Program-made: the position numbers and the translations under genes
Notes under the pieces: model-generated
What the model saw: the letters and a program-made list of their open reading frames with translations, nothing else
What the model was told of the DNA's origin: nothing
Databases searched by the model: none
In this document: in pieces, positions 42,321 through 51,994 of the stretch
How the letters are laid out: each line of letters starts with the position of its first letter
Position numbering within the stretch: position 1 is the first letter of the stretch
Source: Chromatiaceae bacterium
GTDB lineage: Bacteria; Pseudomonadota; Gammaproteobacteria; Chromatiales; Chromatiaceae
Reading direction: 5' to 3'
Length of the DNA stretch: 64,000 nt
Assembly (NCBI GenBank): GCA_024235395.1
Contig: JACKMK010000001.1
Span: forward strand, 1 to 64,000

Positions 42321-43316
42321 ATGCGCGACCTGCTGAGATGGCTGTATGACCAGGCCATCGATTGGCTGACTCGGGATGGTCCGCCATCTCCGACCCCACT
42401 GTGCGACTTCAACCGACTGGGTTTCGAACTGCGCACAGGCGACGTATTGCTCGTCGAGGGGCGCAGCCGGGTCTCCGAGGTCATCAAGATCATCACGCAG
42501 AGTTCCTGGAGCCACTCGGCGCTCTACATAGGACGGCTGTACGACATCAAGGATCCCGACCTGCGCGCGGTGATCGAGTATCACTACGACGGGGACCCGC
42601 AGGATCAGCTGATCATCGAGGCGCTGATCGGGCGCGGCACCATCGTGTCGCCGCTGACCACCTACCGCCTCGACCACCTGCGCATATGCCGCCCGTCCGG
42701 ACTGTCGCCGAGCGACGCTGAGGCGGTGATCGGCTATGCGGTGAAGCATCTCGGATGGGAGTACGACGTGCGCCAGATCGTCGACCTGGCGCGGTTCTTC
42801 TTCCCGTGGAGCTTCCTGCCGCGACGTTGGCGTTCGAGTCTGTTCCAGCACAATGCGGGCAATCCCACGCGCACCGTGTGTTCAACGCTGCTCGCCGAGG
42901 CGTTCGGTGCGGTCGATTTCCCGATTCTGCCGTTCATCTCGCGCGAAGAAGACGGCAGCGTACGCTTCTTCAAGCGCAACCCGCGCCTGTTCGCACCGCG
43001 CGACTTCGACTATTCGCCGTACTTCTCGATCATCAAGTACCCCTTCCTCGGGGTGAACGACGTCGGCCTCTACCACCGCCTGCCTTGGAGCGACGACGAT
43101 ATCTACAACGACGAACGCCACGCCTTCAATCCGGCGCCCAGCAAGGTGTTGCGTGATCCTCCGGCCGCAGAACCGGAGGTCGAACCCGAGTCCGGGGACG
43201 ACCAGATCGCTGCGCTCGAGGTTGCCGAAACCATTGCCGACGTGCTGCCGGAGCCGGCTTCGGCGCCGGCGTCACGCTGGCATCACGCCTTTCCGTTCCT
43301 GGGACGCAGGGGGTAA
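42321..43316 (+). CDS. YiiX/YebB-like NlpC/P60-type hydrolase
   Basis: A 331-residue protein of the permuted papain fold (YiiX family). The catalytic pair can be placed: the histidine in SSWSHSALYIGR (about residue 75) and the cysteine in TRTVCSTLLAEAF (about 190), in the order expected for permuted NlpC/P60 enzymes. FELRTGDVLLVEG precedes the histidine motif. The C-terminal 60 residues are acidic and low-complexity. These enzymes are thought to cleave amide bonds of peptides or lipids. It ends four bases before fadE and so is the first gene of the fatty-acid operon. Confidence 0.8.
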   Translation: MRDLLRWLYDQAIDWLTRDGPPSPTPLCDFNRLGFELRTGDVLLVEGRSRVSEVIKIITQSSWSHSALYIGRLYDIKDPDLRAVIEYHYDGDPQDQLIIEALIGRGTIVSPLTTYRLDHLRICRPSGLSPSDAEAVIGYAVKHLGWEYDVRQIVDLARFFFPWSFLPRRWRSSLFQHNAGNPTRTVCSTLLAEAFGAVDFPILPFISREEDGSVRFFKRNPRLFAPRDFDYSPYFSIIKYPFLGVNDVGLYHRLPWSDDDIYNDERHAFNPAPSKVLRDPPAAEPEVEPESGDDQIAALEVAETIADVLPEPASAPASRWHHAFPFLGRRG

Positions 43317-43320
43317 CGCT

Positions 43321-45792
43321 ATGTGGCTCATTGGACTCTTGGCGACGATCGCGGTGGTCTGGTCCCTCGCCTACTGGGGTGCCGGCACCGGCATCTGGAT
43401 CGCCGCGCTGGCGGTCGGGCTGACCCTGGTCACGCTCGGTACGCCACTGAGCTGGTACGTGGCCACGCCGGTCTGGTTGGTCTGCGCGTCCCTGGTGCTG
43501 CTGCTCGGCGTGCCGCGTATCCGCCGGCGCTACATCACCGCCCCGCTGTTCCGCCAGTTCCGCAAGGTGATGCCGCCGATGTCGACGACCGAGCAGGAGG
43601 CGCTGGAGGCCGGCAGCGTCTGGTGGGACGCCGAACTGTTCACCGGACGTCCCGACTGGTCGCGTCTGTTGAACCTGCCGCGGCCACACCTGAACGCCAC
43701 CGAGCAGGCGTTTCTCGACAATCAGACCGAGCAGCTGTGCGGCATGCTGGACGACTGGCGGATCACCCACGAGGACCGCGACCTCTCCCCGGAAACCTGG
43801 CAGTTCATCAAGGAACAGGGATTCTTCGGGCTGATCATCCCGGAGGAATTCGGCGGACGCGGTTTCTCCGCGCTGGCGCATTCCGCGGTCGTGATGAAGA
43901 TCGCCAGCCGTAGCATCACCGCGGCGGTCACCGTGATGGTCCCCAACTCGCTCGGCCCGGGCAAGCTGCTGCTGCACTACGGGACCCGTGAACAGAAGGC
44001 GCACTACCTGCCACGCCTCGCGCGTGGTGAGGAGATCCCCTGTTTCGCACTGACCGGACCGGATGCCGGCAGCGACGCCGGTGCCATCCCCGACCGCGGC
44101 GTGGTCTGCCATGGCGAATGGCAGGGTCGCCAGGTGCTCGGCGTACGCCTGAGCTGGGACAAGCGCTACATCACACTGGGCCCGGTATGCACCCTGCTCG
44201 GCGTCGCGTTCAAACTGTACGACCCCGACCGTCTGCTGGGCGAGCGCGAGGATCTCGGCGTGACCCTGGCGCTGGTGCCGCGCGACACCCCCGGCGTCAC
44301 GATCGGTGAACGTCACGTGACCCTCGACACGCCATTCCAGAACGGCCCCAACCAGGGCCACGACGTGTTCGTACCGATGTCCCAGCTGGTCGGCGGAACC
44401 GAGTACATCGGCCAGGGCTGGCGCATGCTGGTCGAATGTCTGGCCGAGGGACGGGGTATCTCGCTACCGGCGCTGAGCGTAGGGGCCGGCAAGACCGCGA
44501 GCCGCTTCACCGGCGCCTACGCCGCGATCCGCCGCCAGTTCAACCAGCCGATCGGTCGCTTCGAGGGCATCCAGGAACCGCTCGCGCGGATCGCCGCCCT
44601 CACCTACCAGATGGATGCCGCGCGCACCCTGACCCTTGGCGCCCTCGACATCGGCGAGAAACCGTCTGTGATCTCGGCGATCGTCAAATACCACCTGACC
44701 GAGAAGTACCGCAGCTGCATCAACGACGCGATGGACATCCAGGGCGGCAGCGGCATCTGCCTCGGCCCGTCGAACCTGATCGGGCGCGCCTACCAGGCAA
44801 TTCCGATCGCGATCACCGTCGAAGGCGCGAACATCCTGACGCGTAACATGATCATCTTCGGCCAGGGGGCGGTACGCTGCCACCCATGGGTACTGAAGGA
44901 GTTCCAGGCAGCGCAGAACCCGGACACAGGGCGCGGCCTGGCCGAGTTCGACCATGCCATCTTCGGTCATGTCGGTTTCGTGCTGGGCAACATCGCACGC
45001 AGCCTGTTCCTCGGGCTGACCCGTGGACGCTTTTCGGCATCGCCGGTCGACGGCCCGACGCGCCGGTATTTTCAGCAACTGCACTGGATGAGCGCTGCGT
45101 TCGCACTGAGCGCGGACGCGGCGATGATGACGCTCGGTGGCGCCTTGAAACGCAAGGAGCGCCTTTCGGCGCGGCTCGGTGACGTGTTGAGCGAACTCTA
45201 TCTTACGTCGGCGGTGCTCAAGCGCTTCGAAGACAACGGGCGTCCCGAGGCCGACCTGCCACTGGTGCGCTGGGCGTGCGAGAACTCGTTGTACCGGATG
45301 CAGGAAAGCCTGCGCCTGCTGTTCCGCAACCTGCCATTTCGTCCGCTTGCCTGGTTGCTGCGCATCGTGGTGTTTCCCAGCGGCGCACCCTATACCGCGA
45401 CCAGTGATCGCGTCGACCGTGCCGCGGCGCAGATCCTGTTACAGCCGGGCGCCGCGCGCGATCGCCTGACCGACGGCATCTTCACGACCGAAGACGAACG
45501 CTTCCGCCAGGGGCAGATCGAACGCGCCTTCGTACAGGCGGCCCGCGTGGAGCCGATCGAAAAGACCCTGCGCGACGCCTACCGGGCCGGCCTGTTGCAC
45601 GCGGCGACACCGGCGGAGCGGATCACCGAGGCCGTCGCCGCGGGCGTGATCAGCGCCGAGCAGGCCAACGCCCTCGCGCAGATGACCGAACTGCGACGCC
45701 GGGTGATCGCGGTCGACAGCTTCGCGCACTACGGCAAACAGCATGCGCTGCGTGAAACCCGCGCGAGGAAACCGGCGATCTATGCCGTCTAG
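43321..45792 (+). CDS. fadE: FadE-type acyl-CoA dehydrogenase
   Basis: An 823-residue protein close in length to E. coli FadE (814). Two to three N-terminal membrane segments (about 1-65) precede the acyl-CoA dehydrogenase core. Family blocks include IIPEEFGGRGFSALAHS, VMVPNSLGPGKLLLHYGT, LTGPDAGSDAGAIPD and a C-terminal KYRSCINDAMDIQGGSGICL segment typical of FadE. It catalyses the first, FAD-dependent step of beta-oxidation at the membrane. The ATG was chosen because the GGGGGTAACGCT sequence just precedes it; an open frame upstream overlaps the previous gene. Confidence 0.95.
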   Translation: MWLIGLLATIAVVWSLAYWGAGTGIWIAALAVGLTLVTLGTPLSWYVATPVWLVCASLVLLLGVPRIRRRYITAPLFRQFRKVMPPMSTTEQEALEAGSVWWDAELFTGRPDWSRLLNLPRPHLNATEQAFLDNQTEQLCGMLDDWRITHEDRDLSPETWQFIKEQGFFGLIIPEEFGGRGFSALAHSAVVMKIASRSITAAVTVMVPNSLGPGKLLLHYGTREQKAHYLPRLARGEEIPCFALTGPDAGSDAGAIPDRGVVCHGEWQGRQVLGVRLSWDKRYITLGPVCTLLGVAFKLYDPDRLLGEREDLGVTLALVPRDTPGVTIGERHVTLDTPFQNGPNQGHDVFVPMSQLVGGTEYIGQGWRMLVECLAEGRGISLPALSVGAGKTASRFTGAYAAIRRQFNQPIGRFEGIQEPLARIAALTYQMDAARTLTLGALDIGEKPSVISAIVKYHLTEKYRSCINDAMDIQGGSGICLGPSNLIGRAYQAIPIAITVEGANILTRNMIIFGQGAVRCHPWVLKEFQAAQNPDTGRGLAEFDHAIFGHVGFVLGNIARSLFLGLTRGRFSASPVDGPTRRYFQQLHWMSAAFALSADAAMMTLGGALKRKERLSARLGDVLSELYLTSAVLKRFEDNGRPEADLPLVRWACENSLYRMQESLRLLFRNLPFRPLAWLLRIVVFPSGAPYTATSDRVDRAAAQILLQPGAARDRLTDGIFTTEDERFRQGQIERAFVQAARVEPIEKTLRDAYRAGLLHAATPAERITEAVAAGVISAEQANALAQMTELRRRVIAVDSFAHYGKQHALRETRARKPAIYAV

Positions 45793-45804
45793 GTGGAGGA
45801 CGTG

Positions 45805-47145
45805 ATGAGCGAACAGCAACCATTGAACCACGACGTCGGCCGTCTGCGCGGTCGCCCGGTGTATGTCGTCGACGGTACGCGCACGCCCTTCCTGAAGGCG
45901 CGCGGCGGGCCGGGTCCGTTTCACGCGAGCGATCTGGCCCTGAGTGCCGGACGTGCGCTGTTGATGCGCCACGGCGTCGCCGCCGAAGCGCTCGACCAGG
46001 TCGTGCTCGGCTGTGTCTCGTCGGGTCCCGACGAGGCCAACATCGCCCGCGTCGTTGCACTGCGGCTCGGATGCGGTGAGCGCGTGCCGGCATGGACGGT
46101 ACAGCGTAATTGTGCATCGGGGATGCAGGCGCTGGAGAGCGCCGCGCTGGAGATCGCCAGCGGTCGCAGCGAGTTGATCCTGGCCGGCGGTACCGAGGCG
46201 ATGAGCCACCACCCGGTGATGCTGAACGACCTGATGGTGCGCTGGCTCGGTGCCTGGAGCCAGGCCCGCACCCTCGGGGCCCGCGGTCGCGCACTGATGC
46301 AGTTGCGACTGCAACACTTCAAGCCGGTGATCGCGCTGCTGCGTGGTCTGACCGACCCGGTGGTCGGGCTGTCGATGGGGCAGACGGCCGAGGAACTGGC
46401 CGAGCGCTTTGCGATCAGCCGGGCGGCGATGGATGCCTACGCGGTACGCAGCCACCAACGTCTCGCCCAGGCCTACGCGGACGGGCACATGGACGAGATC
46501 GAGCCCTTGTACGACAGCCGGGGGCGGGTGTTCGAGACCGACGACGGGCTGCGACCCGACTCGTCGGTGGAGGCGCTCGCCAAGCTGCGCCCGGTGTTCG
46601 ACCGCCCGATCGGCCGGGTCACCGCCGGCAACAGCGCACAGGTGACCGATGGCGCCGCGACACTGCTGCTGGCCTCCGACGAGGCGGTGGCGCGGCACGG
46701 CCTGCCGGTACTGGGACGGATCGTCGACGGCGAATGGGCCGGCCTCGATCCGGCACAGATGGGACTGGGCCCGGTGCATGCGATGGCACCGCTGATGCAG
46801 CGCCATGGCCTCGACTCCGATGCGATCGGGGTCTGGGAGATCAACGAGGCATTCGCGGCCCAGGTGCTTGCCTGTCTCACGGCCTGGCAGTCCGACGACT
46901 ACTGTCACGGCGTTCTGGGTCTTGCACACGGCTTTCAACCGATCGACGAGGCACGCCTCAATGTCGACGGCGGCGGTATCAGTCTCGGTCACCCGGTCGG
47001 TGCCAGCGGTGCCCGGATCACCTTGCACGCACTGAAGGTGATGCAGCGCCAGAACCGTCGGACCGGGATCGCGAGCCTCTGTATCGGCGGCGGTCAGGGC
47101 GGTGCCCTGCTTCTCGAACGCAACGCAGGAGGGAACCCGGCATGA
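45805..47145 (+). CDS. fadI: Acetyl-CoA acyltransferase (thiolase, FadI type)
   Basis: A 446-residue thiolase. The nucleophile lies in WTVQRNCASGMQALE (Cys about 99), the catalytic histidine in GGGISLGHPVGASGAR, and the second cysteine in SLCIGGGQGGALL. A loop region around 140-190 (NDLMVRWLGAWSQARTLGAR) is longer than in short-chain thiolases, as in FadI. It performs the last, CoA-dependent step of beta-oxidation and should form a complex with the FadJ-type protein. The ATG follows GGTGGAGGACGTG; its stop overlaps the start of the next gene (ATGA). Confidence 0.92.
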   Translation: MSEQQPLNHDVGRLRGRPVYVVDGTRTPFLKARGGPGPFHASDLALSAGRALLMRHGVAAEALDQVVLGCVSSGPDEANIARVVALRLGCGERVPAWTVQRNCASGMQALESAALEIASGRSELILAGGTEAMSHHPVMLNDLMVRWLGAWSQARTLGARGRALMQLRLQHFKPVIALLRGLTDPVVGLSMGQTAEELAERFAISRAAMDAYAVRSHQRLAQAYADGHMDEIEPLYDSRGRVFETDDGLRPDSSVEALAKLRPVFDRPIGRVTAGNSAQVTDGAATLLLASDEAVARHGLPVLGRIVDGEWAGLDPAQMGLGPVHAMAPLMQRHGLDSDAIGVWEINEAFAAQVLACLTAWQSDDYCHGVLGLAHGFQPIDEARLNVDGGGISLGHPVGASGARITLHALKVMQRQNRRTGIASLCIGGGQGGALLLERNAGGNPA

Positions 47146-49166
47146 ACCGGCATTTCCGAATCGACCAAGACGCGCACGGCATCGCCTGGCTGATGTTCGA
47201 CAACGCCGACGGCGGTACCAACGTGCTGACCGAAGAGGTGCTCGAGGGGCTCGACCAGTGCCTGGTGCAGGTCGCGCAGATGCATCCCAAGGGCCTGGTG
47301 ATCGCTTCCGCCAAGACATCCGGCTTCATTGCCGGCGCCGACGTCAAGGCATTCGCCAGGGTGCCCGGTGTCGCGTCCGCCGAGCAGCATATCCGCCGGG
47401 TACACGAGATCCTGCACCGCCTGGAATCGATGGCGTTTCCGACCGTCGCGGCGATCCACGGTTTCTGCCTCGGCGGCGGCCTGGAACTCGCACTCGCCTG
47501 TGACTACCGGGTGTGCTGCGACGATGCGGGCACCCGACTGGGTTTTCCCGAGGTCAGGCTCGGCATCTTTCCGGGGTACGGCGGTACGGTGCGCAGCACA
47601 CGGCTGCTGGGTGATATCGCGGCGCTGGGCCTGATGCTCGGTGGGCACACTGTGAGCGGGCGGGCGGCACGACGCATGGGCCTGGTCGACCTCGCAGTGC
47701 CGCGCCGCGAACTGCGTGCCGCGGCCACCGACCAGGTGCTGCGCAGCCGTCGACCGCGTCGCGCCGGCTGGATCAAGCGCCTGCCGGCATTCGCGCCGTT
47801 GCGGCCGCTGGTCGCCCAGCTGCTCGCCCGCCAGGTCGCCAAGCGGGTACGCCGGGATCATTACCCCGCACCCTTTGAACTGCTGGCGCACTGGCGGCAC
47901 AGTGCCGGCGATCCGGCGGCGATGTACGCCAGTGAGGCGCGTAATGTCGCGCGCCTGATCAACGCCAGCAGCGCGCAGAACCTGATCCGCGTATTCATGC
48001 TGCAGGACCGCCTCAAGGCGGAGGGCAACAAGGCGGATTTCACGCCACGTCATGTGCACGTCGTCGGCGGCGGCGTCATGGGCGGCGACATCGCCGCCTG
48101 GTGTGCACTGCGCGGCCTGCGCGTCACCCTGCAGGACCGGGCACCCGAGTTTCTGACGCGCGCCGTGCAGCGCGCGCATGCCCTGTTCAAACACAAGCTC
48201 AAAGACCCCTATGCCGTGCAGGCGGCCATCGATCGCCTGATGCCCGACCACCACGGCAGCGGCGTCCGCAGCGCCGACGTCGTGATCGAGGCGATATTCG
48301 AGGATATCGATGCCAAACGCGCTCTGTACGCGCAACTCGAACCACAGATGAAACCCGACGCCGTACTGGCGACCAACACCTCGAGCATCCCGCTGGCGGT
48401 ACTCGGCGAAAGACTGCAGCAACCGCAACGCCTGGTGGGCCTGCACTTCTTCAACCCGGTCGCGAAGATGCCCTTGCTCGAGATCGTCCACGATACGCAT
48501 ACCGACGCAGCGATGCTGGCACGCGCGGCGGCGTTTGCGCGGCATATCGACAAGCTGCCGCTGAAGGTGCGCAGCAGTCCGGGGTTCCTCGTCAATCGCG
48601 TGCTGATGCCCTATCTTCTTGAGGCAGTGGAGCTGCTCGACGAGGGTGTGCCGGCCGCGGTGATCGATCGCGCCGCGGTGGCATTCGGCATGCCGATGGG
48701 ACCGATCGAGCTGGCCGACACCGTGGGCCTCGACATCTGTCTGTCAGTGGCGCAGAAGATGGCGCAGGCGTTGCACAATCCGGTGCCGGACAGGCTGCGC
48801 GATCTGGTGGAGGCCCAGCACCTCGGTCGCAAGTCGGGTCGCGGCTTCTACGTCTGGAAGAACGACAAGCCTGTGAAGCCCGAGACCGGCGGTACCCCGA
48901 CATTGAGCGACAGCGATGTCAGCGACCGCCTGGTGCTGCGCCTGGTCAACGAATCGGTCGCCTGCCTGCGTGAAGGCGTGGTCGCGGACGAGGACCTGCT
49001 CGATGCCGGGGTGATCTTCGGCACCGGCTTCGCGCCGTTTCGTGGCGGGCCGATGCACTATGTGCATGCACGTGGCAGTGGCGTGGTACAACAGCGGCTG
49101 GACGAGTTCGAGGGGCGCTTTGGCGAACACTTTCACGCCGATGCCGGCTGGGGGGCGATTGCCTGA
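47142..49166 (+). CDS. fadJ: FadJ/FadB-type multifunctional enoyl-CoA hydratase / 3-hydroxyacyl-CoA dehydrogenase
   Basis: A 674-residue two-enzyme protein. The N-terminal hydratase part has the oxyanion-hole block FIAGADVKAF and both acidic residues in GGGLELALACDYR and RLGFPEVRLGIFPGYGGT. The dehydrogenase part starts with the NAD-binding HVVGGGVMGGDIAAWCALRG (about 315), followed by ATNTSSIPLA and the catalytic histidine in LVGLHFFNPVAKMPLLEIV. It hydrates and oxidises acyl-CoA intermediates. It overlaps fadI by four bases and has AGGAGGGAACCCGGC upstream of its ATG. It is shorter than E. coli FadJ (714). Confidence 0.93.
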   Translation: MNRHFRIDQDAHGIAWLMFDNADGGTNVLTEEVLEGLDQCLVQVAQMHPKGLVIASAKTSGFIAGADVKAFARVPGVASAEQHIRRVHEILHRLESMAFPTVAAIHGFCLGGGLELALACDYRVCCDDAGTRLGFPEVRLGIFPGYGGTVRSTRLLGDIAALGLMLGGHTVSGRAARRMGLVDLAVPRRELRAAATDQVLRSRRPRRAGWIKRLPAFAPLRPLVAQLLARQVAKRVRRDHYPAPFELLAHWRHSAGDPAAMYASEARNVARLINASSAQNLIRVFMLQDRLKAEGNKADFTPRHVHVVGGGVMGGDIAAWCALRGLRVTLQDRAPEFLTRAVQRAHALFKHKLKDPYAVQAAIDRLMPDHHGSGVRSADVVIEAIFEDIDAKRALYAQLEPQMKPDAVLATNTSSIPLAVLGERLQQPQRLVGLHFFNPVAKMPLLEIVHDTHTDAAMLARAAAFARHIDKLPLKVRSSPGFLVNRVLMPYLLEAVELLDEGVPAAVIDRAAVAFGMPMGPIELADTVGLDICLSVAQKMAQALHNPVPDRLRDLVEAQHLGRKSGRGFYVWKNDKPVKPETGGTPTLSDSDVSDRLVLRLVNESVACLREGVVADEDLLDAGVIFGTGFAPFRGGPMHYVHARGSGVVQQRLDEFEGRFGEHFHADAGWGAIA

Positions 49167-49189
49167 CCTTAGGAACAAGGAGAACAACA

Positions 49190-50983
49190 ATGCTGCACGA
49201 ACAGCGGACCATCACCCAGGAGCAGGCACCGACACTCGCCGAACTTTTCAACGAACGTTGTACCCGCTCCCCCGCGGGTCTCGCCTACGTGCAGCATATC
49301 GATGGCGAATGGTGCCCGTTCACCTGGGAACAGATCCGTGCCGAGGTGGCGCGCTGGCAGGCGGCGATGCTCGCCGACGGCCTGCAGCCCGGCGACCGGA
49401 TCGCGATCATGTGCGGCAACCGGCGCGAATGGGTGGTCTGCGACCAGGCGGCGCAGGGTCTCGGGCTGGTGACCGTGCCGGTGTATACCAATGACCGGAA
49501 CGAAAACATCGACTGGATACTGCGCGACTCCGGTGCCCGCATGCTGATGATCGAGACCTGCGACCAGTGGGACGCACTGTCGGACATGCACCAGCGCCTG
49601 GGCCAGTTGCATCGGGTGCTGTGTCTCGAACCCGGGCGCACAGGGCCCGCGAACCTGTCGTCGCTCGACGACTGGCTGGACACCGCGCCGGCGGACTACC
49701 GATGCCGACCCGGGTCGAGCGACAGCCTGGCGACCATCGTGTATACGTCCGGTACCACCGGGCGCCCCAAGGGGGTCATGCTCAGCCATCGCAATATCCT
49801 GTTCAACATCCAGGCCGCACTGCAGCTGTTCGATCTCTTCGAACACGACCTGATGCTGTCGTTTCTGCCGTTGTCACATGCGTTCGAGCGCACCGTCGGT
49901 TACTACCTGCCGATGAGCACCGGCACCGCGGTCGCGTACAACCGCTCGATTCCGACGCTTGCCGAGGATCTGGTCGCGGTGCAGCCGACCCTGATGATTT
50001 CGGTGCCGCGCATCTTCGAACGGGTGTATGCGCGCATCATGGACAAGCTCACCGGCGAGTCCGCACTCAAACGTCGCCTTTTCCACGCCGCCGTCGACCT
50101 GGGCTGGGCGCACTTCGAGCACCGCCAGGGTCGTGCTCCCTGGCAACCGGCGTTCCTCGTCAAACCGCTGCTCGACGCACTGGTCGCGCGCAAGGTGCGT
50201 GCCCGACTCGGGGGACGCATGCGCTTCACCGTGTGCGGTGGCGCCGCGCTGGCACCGGATGTCGCCAGGCTGTTCATCGGCCTCGGCATCCCGGTCGCGC
50301 AGGGATACGGGTTGACCGAGACGGCACCGGTGATCGCCGCCAATCCACTGGACAACAATCAACCGGCGTCGGTCGGCGTCCCGCTACCGGGTATCGAGGT
50401 ACGCATCGGCACCGACGATGAGCTGCTGACCCGTAGTCCGAGCGTGATGCTCGGGTACTGGAACGATCCCGAGGCGACCGGAAAGGTGATCGACGCCGAT
50501 GGCTGGCTGCACACCGGCGACAAGGTCCGTCTGTCGGCGACCGGGCATGTCTACATCACCGGTCGCCTCAAGGACATCATCGTGCTGTCGAACGGCGAGA
50601 AGGTCCCACCGGGCGACATGGAGAATGCGATCGTGCTGGACGAACTGGTCGACCAGGTGATGGTGATCGGCGAAGGCCGCCCCTACCTGAGCGCGCTGGT
50701 CGTGCCGAATCCGGAGGCGTTCGAGCGGGTCGCGCGCAATCTGCGCCTCGACCCGGCCAACGAAGAGACCTGTTGCGACGAAAACGTCGTCTCGATCTTC
50801 ATGCAGCACGTCCAGCAACGTACGGCGGCGTTTCCCGGGTATGCCCAGGTACGCCAACTCGCCGTCGTCAACGAACCCTGGACCCCTGACAACGGACTCG
50901 CGACGCCGACCCTGAAATTGCGCCGAAATGAAATCATCAAACGGTATCAGACCATTGCCGACCATCTATACGCCGGACACTGA
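49190..50983 (+). CDS. Long-chain acyl-CoA synthetase (AMP-binding)
   Basis: A 597-residue adenylate-forming enzyme. The P-loop-like motif is YTSGTTGRPKGVMLSH (about 184-199), with LPLSHAFERTVGYY next. Later motifs are QGYGLTETAPVIAANP, WLHTGDKVRL and GRLKDIIVLSNGEKVPP, in the usual order for the FAA1/long-chain branch. It activates free fatty acids to acyl-CoA for the FadE/FadI/FadJ enzymes in the same operon. It is 23 bases after fadJ, and its ATG has AAGGAGAACAACA upstream. Chain-length preference cannot be read from the sequence. Confidence 0.93.
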   Translation: MLHEQRTITQEQAPTLAELFNERCTRSPAGLAYVQHIDGEWCPFTWEQIRAEVARWQAAMLADGLQPGDRIAIMCGNRREWVVCDQAAQGLGLVTVPVYTNDRNENIDWILRDSGARMLMIETCDQWDALSDMHQRLGQLHRVLCLEPGRTGPANLSSLDDWLDTAPADYRCRPGSSDSLATIVYTSGTTGRPKGVMLSHRNILFNIQAALQLFDLFEHDLMLSFLPLSHAFERTVGYYLPMSTGTAVAYNRSIPTLAEDLVAVQPTLMISVPRIFERVYARIMDKLTGESALKRRLFHAAVDLGWAHFEHRQGRAPWQPAFLVKPLLDALVARKVRARLGGRMRFTVCGGAALAPDVARLFIGLGIPVAQGYGLTETAPVIAANPLDNNQPASVGVPLPGIEVRIGTDDELLTRSPSVMLGYWNDPEATGKVIDADGWLHTGDKVRLSATGHVYITGRLKDIIVLSNGEKVPPGDMENAIVLDELVDQVMVIGEGRPYLSALVVPNPEAFERVARNLRLDPANEETCCDENVVSIFMQHVQQRTAAFPGYAQVRQLAVVNEPWTPDNGLATPTLKLRRNEIIKRYQTIADHLYAGH

Positions 50984-51368
50984 ACACGCGCCACCGCGCG
51001 AGCTGACCTACCGCGTTGTCGCGATGCCGGCCGATACCAATGCCTACGGGGACATCTTCGGCGGCTGGCTGATGTCGCAGGTGGACATCGCCGGCAGCAT
51101 CCTGGCGATCCGCGTGGCCGAGGGTCGCGTGGCAACGGTCGCCGTCAAGGAGTTCCGGTTCCTCGCCCCGGTCGCGGTCGGCGATTTGATAAGCTGTTAT
51201 GCCGAGGTGCGACGCCATGGTCGTACCTCGATCACGATCCACGTGGTCGCCGAGGCCGCCCGCCAGCTCGAGGCGAACCGGGTCACACTGGTCGCCGATG
51301 CGACGCTGGTGTATGTTGCGCTGGATGATGAAGGCCGCCCGCGGCATCTCCCGCAGATGGACGAATGA
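50928..51368 (+). CDS. yciA: YciA-type acyl-CoA thioesterase (hotdog fold)
   Basis: A 146-residue hotdog thioesterase. The hallmark block VVAMPADTNAYGDIFGGWLMSQVDIAG (positions about 30-56) is nearly that of E. coli YciA; VAVKEFRFLAPVAVGDLISC and the later VYVALDDEGRPRHLP match too. It hydrolyses acyl-CoAs, and here would relieve CoA trapping during fatty-acid degradation. The start ATG lies inside the end of the synthetase gene (56-base overlap); no better start exists until after the conserved block begins, but the first 25 residues are poorly conserved. Confidence 0.9.
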   Translation: MKSSNGIRPLPTIYTPDTEHAPPRELTYRVVAMPADTNAYGDIFGGWLMSQVDIAGSILAIRVAEGRVATVAVKEFRFLAPVAVGDLISCYAEVRRHGRTSITIHVVAEAARQLEANRVTLVADATLVYVALDDEGRPRHLPQMDE

Positions 51369-51459
51369 CCCCGACCTCGCGTACCGATATCGGTCGAAAT
51401 CACTGAGAAGACGGGTATCACCGGGCGTTCGCAGTTTGATCACCCACAAGGAGCCTGTC

Positions 51460-51933
51460 ATGTACAACCCCATCACCACCCGTGTCGGCGTCACGGCGAC
51501 ACTGCTGGCGCTGCTGCTGCCGGCCGCGGCCGCGCTGGCCGACGGCGTCGCCGACCAGGTCACGGTCATCGACCCCTATGTACGCGCGGTCCCGCCGGTC
51601 GTCGGCACCACCGCCGCCTTCATGCAGCTGCGCAGCGATGCCGCCACCGAACACTTCGTGGTCGAGGCCTCCACCCCCGCGGCCGGCGCGGTCGAACTGC
51701 ACATGCACACGATGGACGGAGAGGTCATGCGCATGCGGCGTGTGTCGCATTTCCATCTGCCACCAGGGGGCAAGGCTGTGCTGCAACCGGGCGGCGAGCA
51801 CATCATGCTGTTCGACCTGGTCAAGCCGCTCACGCCGGGAGAGCAGGTACCGATCACCCTGACCTTCGACGACGGTTCGACCAAGCAGGTCACGGCCGAG
51901 GTACGCCGCATCGAGCACACCATGCAGCACTGA
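51460..51933 (+). CDS. PCu(A)C periplasmic copper chaperone
   Basis: A 157-residue exported protein. The signal peptide runs to about residue 27 (PAAAALADG). The copper-binding set of PCu(A)C proteins is in place: ELHMHTMDGEVMRMRRV gives the first His and Met ligands, and HFHLPPGGK with GGEHIML gives the His-x-Met end. It should deliver copper to cytochrome oxidase sites in the periplasm. The ATG follows AAGGAGCCTGTC. It lies between the thioesterase and the TRAP transporter genes and could start a new operon; no promoter could be assigned. Confidence 0.9.
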   Translation: MYNPITTRVGVTATLLALLLPAAAALADGVADQVTVIDPYVRAVPPVVGTTAAFMQLRSDAATEHFVVEASTPAAGAVELHMHTMDGEVMRMRRVSHFHLPPGGKAVLQPGGEHIMLFDLVKPLTPGEQVPITLTFDDGSTKQVTAEVRRIEHTMQH

Positions 51934-51994
51934 TTCCGGACCGGGAGGGGCGCGGCCGTGCCCCCCCGGCAGCCGATCGTTCCAGGAGACAGCC

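Noticed and set aside
46110..47141. A plus-strand frame extending the FadJ gene 344 codons upstream
   Set aside because: The extension overlaps fadI in another frame. A good ribosome binding site and the FadJ N-terminus mark the start at 47142.
45439..47319. A 626-codon open frame antisense to fadE/fadI
   Set aside because: The sense strand encodes well-conserved enzymes; the antisense frame is His/Arg/Gln-rich with no ribosome binding site.
47094..48545. A 483-codon open frame antisense to fadJ
   Set aside because: It has the same shadow character as the frame antisense to fadE/fadI and lies fully opposite the conserved FadJ coding sequence.
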